Source: Sorex araneus (taxonomy: Eukaryota > Chordata > Mammalia > Eulipotyphla > Soricidae). From it: a stretch of 64,000 nt of DNA. Position 1 is the stretch's first letter, and each line of letters begins with the position of its first letter. Shown in pieces: positions 56,961-64,000 of the stretch. The stretch spans positions 283,476,668 through 283,540,667 of the forward strand of contig NC_073302.1 of the NCBI RefSeq assembly GCF_027595985.1. The letters run 5' to 3'. The position numbers and the translations under genes are program-made. The notes beneath the pieces are model-generated. The model saw only the letters and a list, made by a program, of their open reading frames with translations, searched no databases and was not told the DNA's origin.

Positions 56961-57603
56961 GAGTCTCCTGTCCCCGTGCCTGGCTGTATTCACTGGGGCC
57001 TCTCATATTTCCCTCCCCACCCCAGCAGCCAAAGACCTCTGGAACCCAGCCACAGCCATGTTCAAAGGCCCTCTCCACATGCTCGGACAAGCGTCACGCA
57101 TGAAGGAACCGGCAGAGGAACCCTGGTGTGCAGGACCCAGGGCTGAGATCTCTAAGCCTACTTGGATCAGGACTGGGCCTCCTACACCCAGATACCCCAT
57201 TTTTCAGTAACTAGGTGGTCACACCCAGAAACTGACCCTCACCATGTAATCCCATCAATGGCCAAGATCCAGAGACTATAAAACAAAGCTTCCAGAAGCG
57301 AATGGGAATGCGGCCACTCAACATGTTATTGTCTAGTTCTCCCTCTCGAAGAACTCTGCAAGCTACTGTCCACACCGCACAGTCTGGCAAGATCCCTGTG
57401 GTGTACTTGATATGCCAAAAACAGTAACAATGATGGGTCTCATTCCCCTGACCCTGAAAGAGCCTCCAGTTTGGCACTGTTGGGAAGGATGAGTAAAGAG
57501 AGGCTGCAAAAATCTCAGGGCTAGGATGAATGGAGACGTTAATGGAGCCCACTCGAGCAAATTGATGAACAACAGGATGACAGTAAATACAGTGATGCAG
57601 TGA
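56961..57603 (+). mobile_element. Type C composite retroelement, longest copy
   Basis: The 5' block (gtgcctggctgtattcactg, 'cagccacagccatgttcaaa', 'ctccacatgctcggacaagc', 'gactgggcctcctacaccca', 'atcaatggccaagatccaga') matches 62,366-62,750. The long-form SINE B body follows (tatgccaaaaacagtaacaa, 'tctcattcccctgaccctga', 'aaaaatctcagggctaggat') with the RTE-like end and an ACAGTGATGCAGTG-type tail. There is no tRNA head. The origin of the 5' block is unknown; it could be an RTE 5'UTR or a captured host transcript. Confidence 0.85.
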
Positions 57604-57639
57604 ATGTTTTCACAGTCCTGAATCTTAGAAGTCTAAGAT

Positions 57640-58140
57640 CAGATCTTGGCAGAATAGTGTTGAGAGAGGAATCCTCAGTTTCCTCTTGTCAACGAGAGGG
57701 GCACTCAGCGTTTTGCCTCACCAGCAGTTCCATTTCTCCCCATTGACTGACTACATCTCTTCCCCAAGGCCTTATCTTAACATTCCTGGAGTTCCCCAGG
57801 CCCCTATTCTTCTGTCCCAGAAGTAGGAGTCAAAAGACTAAGATAATGAACAGGACCCGGAAGATAACCAGAAAGTCAAACCAGCCAGACCACCCTGTAG
57901 ATTCCCTGCACTCTCTCTAACACAGACTCAGTTTTCTTATAAAAAATCTCACAGAAAATGCCATATTAACTTAGTCTATACTAAGTTCCTCCCCACTTGG
58001 GGAGCTTCTATTCTTTTCTATTTTCCAATAAACTTTTCATTTTCCAAGTCTGAGTCTGAGCATCTTTTTTGTTCAGTTATTTCATTCCTGAAACTATTGA
58101 GAACCTGGGCACCAGGAAGGAACACAGAGACCCCAGGTAG
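57640..58140 (+). mobile_element. LTR-like sequence 1 (candidate solo LTR)
   Basis: A TATAAA lies at 57,938 and an AATAAA at 58,027, about 90 bp apart, as in a retroviral promoter plus short R region. This is followed by a T-rich stretch and 'gagaacctgggcaccaggaa'. Exact TG...CA ends and a duplication were not found, and no internal viral genes are present. Confidence 0.45.
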
Positions 58141-58539
58141 CAGCTTCTTCCTCGCCTGCATCAGTCTCATTCATGCGTCCCCTTAGGCCTGCAGGCTCTC
58201 ACCTTTAAGCTATGTCTCCACAGGGTCATTCATTTTCCTAAATTTTCCTAATAGCAAGTCCTTCTGATTTCCGTTATTCAAAAGCATCTCTGTGGCCTAG
58301 GATGGTGCCCATTTGCATGATTTTTACTTTACCTTCATTACTCCCAGTGGCCCTATCTTCAAACACAGTCATGTTCTGTGCTCCTAGAAGTAAGGACTTC
58401 ACATCGGAATGGGAGTGGTGGTGGGATTGGTGCAGGCAGGTGGGCAGATAGGGAAGGCCCCCTCCCAAGGCGATGGCAGTAAATTTCCTGGGAAATAATA
58501 GGTCTGAAGCCAACCTTGCAGAAAACAGGAGCTAAAGTC
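58141..58539. other. Unassigned sequence between two LTR-like blocks
   Basis: Nothing recognised; I see no retroviral coding motif. Confidence 0.4.
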
Positions 58540-59070
58540 TGATAAGACTCTCACCTAGTATCAGCAACAAACCCCAAAGAGGCTGGACCCGCCTCTGACA
58601 GAAGCTCCAGCAGGAACAAAAGGCCAGGAAAGAAATTTCAAAGAAGACCATCACCACTCCCAACCCTACCCTGCTAGCCAATGTCCTTAGCAACATTCTT
58701 TGACCTAGATAGAAGCCCCAGGTGGGGGCAGGTTGGGAAAACCCTATAAAGGCCACCTTGAATAAAGCAAGGGAGCACATTTGCTGTCCGAGCCCCTGTG
58801 CTCCTAGCACCCATGTGGCTGAGCACACGCATTGCCTGAGTCCATGTGTGGTCCTCATCTCCCCTCTCCAGGTGTGTACTTCCATGCTTTCATGTCTAAT
58901 GCTGGGATGTGTGTAGGGGCTCTCTCCGCCCTTGGGGAAGCCGGGGTTCTCTCTTAAGCACCTAACTCACTTTCTCTTTCTCCTTCCCTTCAAAACCTCC
59001 AAATAAAATTTGTTTACTTCACCGTTTGTCTACTCCTAAAATTCTTTTCTGTGAGGCGAGACAAGAACCC
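58540..59070 (+). mobile_element. LTR-like sequence 2 (candidate solo LTR)
   Basis: A TATAAA at 58,745 lies in a GC-balanced context (accctataaaggccacc), and an AATAAA at 59,002 is followed by 'ttgtttacttcaccgtttg' and 'gaggcgagacaagaaccc', a layout typical of gamma-type retroviral LTRs. It is not obviously related to LTR-like sequence 1. Termini are uncertain. Confidence 0.5.
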
Positions 59071-59885
59071 AGTAACCCTGGGCCCAGGGTGGCAGAGGCT
59101 GATGGGGAGAAAGTGACTCTTTTTCTCTTCTCCACTTCACATGAGCCACATGTGGGGCCCACTGACATCAGGATCACAGTTCAGTCTAAACTTTATTTAT
59201 TAAACACTCTTCTCTGGGCTTCATATTGCTCTTGTCTACCGATTTCTGTGACTTCTGAAGTGCTCTGGAACATTCAGTGCTGCTTTGGCAGATCGCTTAG
59301 ATTGTCAGCAGTAGTACCTTTGTGATGTTCAATTCAATCACAGGGAGGTCCTCAGTGCTTATTTCAAGTTGTGCAGTTGTTTTGCATCCCTGTCCTTTGT
59401 TTGCTAATGGCTTCCATCAGCATCAGCATTTTTCTCTGGCCTGGAATGAAGGCAGCAATTTTGAAGTTATTTCCTCGTTGGAGTCCATCCAAACTAAATC
59501 TGGGAACTGGAACTGACTCTCCCATTTAATTAGATGCAAGCCTGTCTTGTACCGTTGTACCTGCAGCCATGGGTGCAGTTAGGAATGATAAATGCAACCC
59601 CAACAGTTTGGGAGTGACCCAAGTTAGGACATGAAAGGAGTTAAATAAGAAATTCCTACCTAGAAAATAAATCACTGGTACATCATTTCTGGAGCTACGT
59701 ACTTAATATCTCCTTCAAAATACCTTTTCCTTCTAAAGTATTCAGACTCCTGTGTTAGGAGACTGTATAACAGTTTTTAAAAATAATGTCATTTTGTTGT
59801 AACAAATTGAATTTCTGACACAAAGAGCTTCTCAAGCCACAGATCCAATGAGAGAAATTATTAATGTTGGGACAATGAGATACTA
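59071..59885. other. Unassigned, balanced composition
   Basis: The section 59,160-59,600 is less AT-rich than its surroundings and repeat-free by eye. No exon is recognised. Confidence 0.4.
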
Positions 59886-60018
59886 TAGGGATTCAGATGC
59901 CTGCTTTGTAGTGGATACACCTCAGTTTGTTCCCTGGCACTGCATTAAGTAACCAGGAGTGATATCTGATCACAATTAGACATTAGCCCTGAGCACTACA
60001 GTCAGGGTCCAAAAAATA
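59886..60018 (+). mobile_element. SINE A, old copy
   Basis: It reads 'gatgcctgctttgtagtgga', 'tccctggcactgcattaagt', 'taaccaggagtgatatctga' and 'gccctgagcactacagtcag', with a short A-rich tail. Confidence 0.65.
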
Positions 60019-60117
60019 AATTAGCAAATTAGTTAAATTACTATTTTAAAGGCTAGTAACTTAAAGTTTAAATCTAATCTATTGAGTAGAAATTACTAGA
60101 AGTTCTCATTTTATAAT

Positions 60118-60368
60118 GTAGCACTGTAGCACTGTCATCCCGTTGGTCATCAATTTGCTCAAGTGGGCACCAGTAATGTCTCCATTGTGAGACTTGTTGT
60201 TACTGTTTTTGGCATATTGAATATGCCACAGGCAGCTTGCCAGGCTCTACTGTGCGGGTGAGACATTCTCGGTAGCTTGCTGGACCCTCAGAGAGGGACA
60301 GGGGTATCAAACCTGGGTGATCCATTTGCAAGGCAAACACCCTACCTGCTGTGCTATCATTTCAGCCC
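60118..60368 (-). mobile_element. SINE B, complete
   Basis: The inverted tail 'gtagcactgtagcactgtca' is followed by 'gctcaagtgggcaccagtaa', 'tgttgttactgtttttggca', 'tctcggtagcttgctggacc' and a head complement ending in 'gctatcatttcagccctt'. Confidence 0.94.
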
Positions 60369-60865
60369 TTGAGCAATAAAATTAAATGTAAATTATTTCT
60401 TCACTAGCTTTATATTATCTTCTGCACTGTTTAATCTCACTTGGTTAACTTTCCTAGGCAAACGATCATTAAATTCAATATATGACAATTTCATTATTTT
60501 TTTACAAGTATCCTCAGCAAAGATTTAAACTCATCTAGTATTGTGGAAGTGGAGTGAGAAGGTGACGGGAGCAAGGAAATCTAAATTTTACTCCTTTAGA
60601 TACATCCTAACATCTATAAATTAATATATTGGGTAAAATATTTAAATACATTAAAATGTATCTTATGTTTTCTTCTTTGATTTTTTAAAAGAAATAATAT
60701 AGAAATTCATAATCACATTATATAGATTAATAAATAATCACAACTCTGCTTATTGTTATTTTAAGAGAAAAGAGCAAAATCGTCTGGTTGGTATATTTGC
60801 TCCTAAAGAGCTAAAACTTGGACATTTGTTGGAAACCCAGTCTTAACATTTTATTATTGTTATTA
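60369..60865. other. Unassigned AT-rich sequence
   Basis: No family recognised. Confidence 0.4.
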
Positions 60866-61040
60866 CATTTTTTTCTTTTTTGGGTCACACACAGCAATGC
60901 ACCGGGGTTACCCCTGGCTCTGCACTCAGGAATTACTCTTGGCAGTGCTCAAGGGGACCATATGGGGTGCTGGGAATTGAACCCACGCTGGCTGTGTACA
61001 AGGCAAACGCCCTACCAGCTGGACTATTACTCCAGCTCCA
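60866..61040 (-). mobile_element. SINE A (SOR-like), complete
   Basis: It reads 'gggtcacacacagcaatgca', 'ccggggttacccctggctct', 'ggaccatatggggtgctggg' and a terminal head complement (ctattactccagctcc). The flanks share an imperfect duplication (taacattttattatt against taacgttttattatt). Confidence 0.92.
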
Positions 61041-61074
61041 TAACGTTTTATTATTATAGTTATTAATATTATTG

Positions 61075-61210
61075 CTTTTTCCTGGTTCTGCTTAAGAATT
61101 GATTTTGCTGTAGCTTGGGGAACCATTTGGGGTGCCAGGGATAAAACCTGGGTTGACTGGTTGACTGAGCTAAGCAAGCACCCTACCAGCTTGTACTATC
61201 TCCTCTGCCT
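61075..61210 (-). mobile_element. Old SINE A, next to the younger one
   Basis: It reads 'cctggttctgcttaagaatt', 'ccatttggggtgccagggat' and 'agcaccctaccagcttgtac', a diverged copy in the same orientation. Confidence 0.75.
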
Positions 61211-62290
61211 CCTAGTTTTAGATATTAAACATATATGGAATATTGAGAAATTAGTATTAATTGGAAAATATCTGATTCTTACTCTTGCAGTTTCAAAAGT
61301 TTAGAAAAGATATTTGTGAATATTTATGAAGTGAATATAGATGCATTAAGTTTTAAATGTAGAAGGTACCTGATAATTAGTCTAAAATAATTATTTTCAA
61401 GTAAATAATTGTAGTTTGTAATGGCTATAAAGTGATTTGTTTGTGATTATAAATTACACCTTAAAATGTAGATGAAGCTTGGACATTGTATTTGAAAGTA
61501 AAACTTATAATCAGTTATTAGTTTTCAAAGTCACATTTATTTATATTCATAGTATTAAAAATTAGAAATATTCAATAGCTAATCAAAATAACATATAGTT
61601 TATATCCAAATACAGTCACCAAGGAGAATTTATACTTGATAAAAAGAAATAATTTTAAAGTAGATGTTAGTCAAGTTTCTGCCAAAAGACAAAGTAGTGA
61701 TAAAATCTTTGCATAAAACTGCCTTTTAAAAAATTTTAAAAGTCTTGAAAATAGTGTCTTTTAACTTAAACTATTGTTAAAGTATTTAAAAAAGTAATTG
61801 TTCTGAGGCATAAAATTCTTTTGATCCTAAATAACTTTAATTATGGAAGTGTTTCTCCCATAGACTACACCTTTCAAGTAAGGGGATTACTTTAAACTTG
61901 AAAAATCACAAACATTTTTGCATTTAATCGTTGGACAAGTCATGAACTCAATTAGAAATTTTTTAAGTTTAATAGAGAACATTGTATAGAAACTTTCTAG
62001 AGCTATTGCAAATACTTATCTGATGGCAGCTATAACTTAGTTTACACAATATTCACACATGAACTCTGAAGAGCTACTCTGTAATCACCAAAACAATAAA
62101 ATACAATATACACCAAAAGGGGGAGGAAAAAGTGTGTGTAGTGTATATCATTTTCAGAGCTTTCAATCTACCATGTCCCACCAGCAAACTCCATCTTAAG
62201 GGTAATCGAAAGGACACTAAGGAAAGACACACTTCTGTGAGGTCCTCCTCTTAATCTCTTCTGAAATTGCTTCTAAATTCATGTTCTAGC
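61211..62290. other. Unassigned AT-rich sequence
   Basis: About 1.1 kb without a recognised feature. Confidence 0.4.
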
Positions 62291-62292
62291 TC

Positions 62293-62335
62293 AGCAAAGC
62301 AAGTACCCTGCCCACTATACTATAGCTCCAGTCCC
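62293..62335 (-). mobile_element. SINE head fragment
   Basis: The complement of the first ~40 bp of a SINE head (agtaccctgcccactatact, 'atagctccagtccc') is present without a body. Confidence 0.6.
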
Positions 62336-62365
62336 ACATACTTTTGTTTTTTCTTTTAGTTTTAA

Positions 62366-62915
62366 TCCGGCTCGGTGGTAGAATCTCCTGCCTCCATGTC
62401 AGGCTGTTTCACCGGATCCCCCTTGGAGGAGGGAGGATTGAGTCTCCCATCCTGCCCCAAGCAGAGCCCCCTGCAGCTGAAAACCTCAGGAACACAGCCA
62501 CAGCCATGCTCAAGGCCACTCTCCACACCTTAGGACAAGTGTCCCATGAAGAAACCTGCAGAGAAGGGCCAGGTATGACGGACCATGGCTGAGATTTCTA
62601 AGCTTGCTCAGACTGGGACTGGGCCTCCTCCACCCAGATCCCAAGTTTTTCGGTTGCTTGGCAGTCACACCCACAAACTGCCTCCAGCACCATGTAATCT
62701 CATCAATGGCCAAGATCCAGAGACTATGAAACAAAGCTCCTGGAAGAGAGCAAAGCAGAATCTTGCATGGCAGAGCCTGGCAAGCTATCTGTGGTATATT
62801 CGATGTGCCAAAAACAGTAACAATAATGGGCCTCATTCCCCTGACAGTGAACGCGACAGGGAACAATGGAGACATTTGCTCGAGCAAATTGATGAGCAAC
62901 GGGACAACAGTGATA
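62366..62915 (+). mobile_element. Type C composite retroelement with target site duplication
   Basis: A 9-bp duplication (tagttttaa) lies at 62,357-62,365 and 62,916-62,924. The 5' block has 'catgtcaggctgtttcaccg', 'cagccacagccatgctcaag' and 'gactgggcctcctccaccca'. The SINE B-like body is internally deleted: after 'cctcattcccctgacagtga' it lacks most of the extra module. The end is 'gctcgagcaaattgatgagc' with a GTGATA tail. Confidence 0.85.
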
Positions 62916-62924
62916 TAGTTTTAA

Positions 62925-64000
62925 CCAAGTTTTAGCTGAACATTTTTAATGTAAAAATTAAGTAAGTTGCTTTTTTTTTTTTTGGTGGAGGACCAAGAAG
63001 AATGGCTGATGGTGAATTACTCCATGCAAATTTACAAGAAAAATAGGTTATATAAATGCACTTGATTCTATTCTTCCATTTTCTACAATGTTTTCCTATC
63101 CTGTGCAGTGTATTTCTATCCTCATAGAAATGCTTCTTTTAAAAGACTGTTTTAATTCTATAAGTAAATCTTTGTGCTTTTACAATATATTATTGCTTTA
63201 ACATATAGTTTCAAAGAATGCTCTATGCAAATCTGAGGGTGACATGGTTATAAATATACTACCACAAAGAAAACTGTAAGTCTAATGTTTAATAGTATTA
63301 GTCTTAAAATTCGTTCAGGACCAAAGGACATTTTTCCTCAAGTGTGGAAATTGTCAACTTAGAAACCAAGCAAGGGTTTTGTAATGTATTTCTCCTCTCA
63401 GTTTTACCTTACCTTCCATCTCTTCTTCCCTGCTTTTTTTGGATAAAGAAAAAGAGAAAAAAATCCTTCTCATTTTCTTTCACATCTGATAAATATTGCT
63501 CTATAGTAAAAATGGGACTATTGTGATAAATAGTCTTTGTCTCCTTAAGTACACAAGACACATTGAAATAGCATTTTACCCTTCTCCTTCAGGCAGTAGA
63601 CAAGCAATATAAAATGTTATTGTAGGAATTTAAGGAAAATGCAACTGGTATTTATTATATTATAAGACTGATAGTGCTAGCATACAGCTAACTACAAACT
63701 GATATGGCACATATATTTTACTGTAATTTTACTTCATAAAACTTTTATCATGTTGCTTTATCCCATTTAAAGTAATAATTGTAGGTAAAATTTTCATGAA
63801 AATGAAAATAGATTATTCATATTATTTTTCTTATTTTATCTCATACTTTCATACCTATTCAACCTAAAATTTGGATGACATTGTCTCCACTTTTGTACAT
63901 AGACATGGATCCAGAACATAATCAATTACCCCCATCTCAAGCAGATCTATAAGATAATCATCTGGATTATGTTAGTATTATTTACCTAGTTCTGAGAATC
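62925..64000. other. Unassigned AT-rich sequence
   Basis: No repeat or exon recognised up to the end of the window, apart from a T run at 62,972-62,983. Confidence 0.4.

Noticed and set aside
58532..58885. 117-codon minus-strand open frame
   Set aside because: It is antisense to the LTR-like block and shows no recognisable protein feature.

Overview
This is a mammalian window, almost certainly from a shrew (genus Sorex, perhaps Sorex araneus). Three things point there. A tRNA-derived SINE with a poly(A) tail of the kind described in shrews (SOR) recurs throughout. A second tRNA-headed SINE ends in the 3' end of an RTE-clade LINE. Two fragments of that RTE LINE are present; from memory, such an element (RTE1_Sar) has been reported in the common shrew with close relatives in parasitic nematodes. 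Old mammalian L1 copies make up much of the rest. There is no bacterial signal: no operons, ribosome binding sites, CRISPR arrays or prokaryotic genes.

I see no functional protein-coding exon, so the window reads as a gene desert or a piece of a very long intron. The only host-gene sequence I recognise is a broken retrocopy of the splicing factor SLU7 (51.5-53.0 kb). It lacks its 5' end and carries a (GAA)n expansion of roughly 180 bp where the parent encodes its lysine-rich tract.

Layout. 0-14.4 kb: AT-rich sequence with SINEs, a type C composite (1.5-2.0 kb), one copy of an unnamed long repeat (R1, 3.3-4.25 kb), the RTE fragment (7.8-8.1 kb) and a nest of SINEs and L1 (10.7-14.2 kb). 14.4-15.9 kb: a complete 1.45-kb retroelement built of degenerate monomers with an L1-like 3' end. 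16-33.5 kb: mostly unrecognised sequence with scattered SINEs, L1 3' ends and the second R1 copy in two pieces (22.9 and 24.8 kb). 33.5-37.9 kb: one ancient antisense L1 split by at least five later insertions. 38-49.5 kb: AT-rich DNA, old L1 and SINEs. 49.5-50.9 kb: a second complete copy of the monomer element, inverted, with perfect 17-bp target site duplications and a different 5' promoter block. 51.5-53 kb: SLU7 pseudogene. 53-64 kb: (CT)n, an 18-bp minisatellite, two more type C composites, two LTR-like sequences and SINEs.

How the parts work together. Two LINE machineries appear to have been used by passengers. L1 is the likely mobiliser of the poly(A)-tailed SINE A, the monomer element and the SLU7 retrocopy. 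RTE is the likely mobiliser of SINE B and type C, which share its last coding codons and its short-repeat tail. The exchange of 5' blocks and 3' tails among these elements is the most interesting content of the window. All boundaries were read by eye; no alignment or database search was run.
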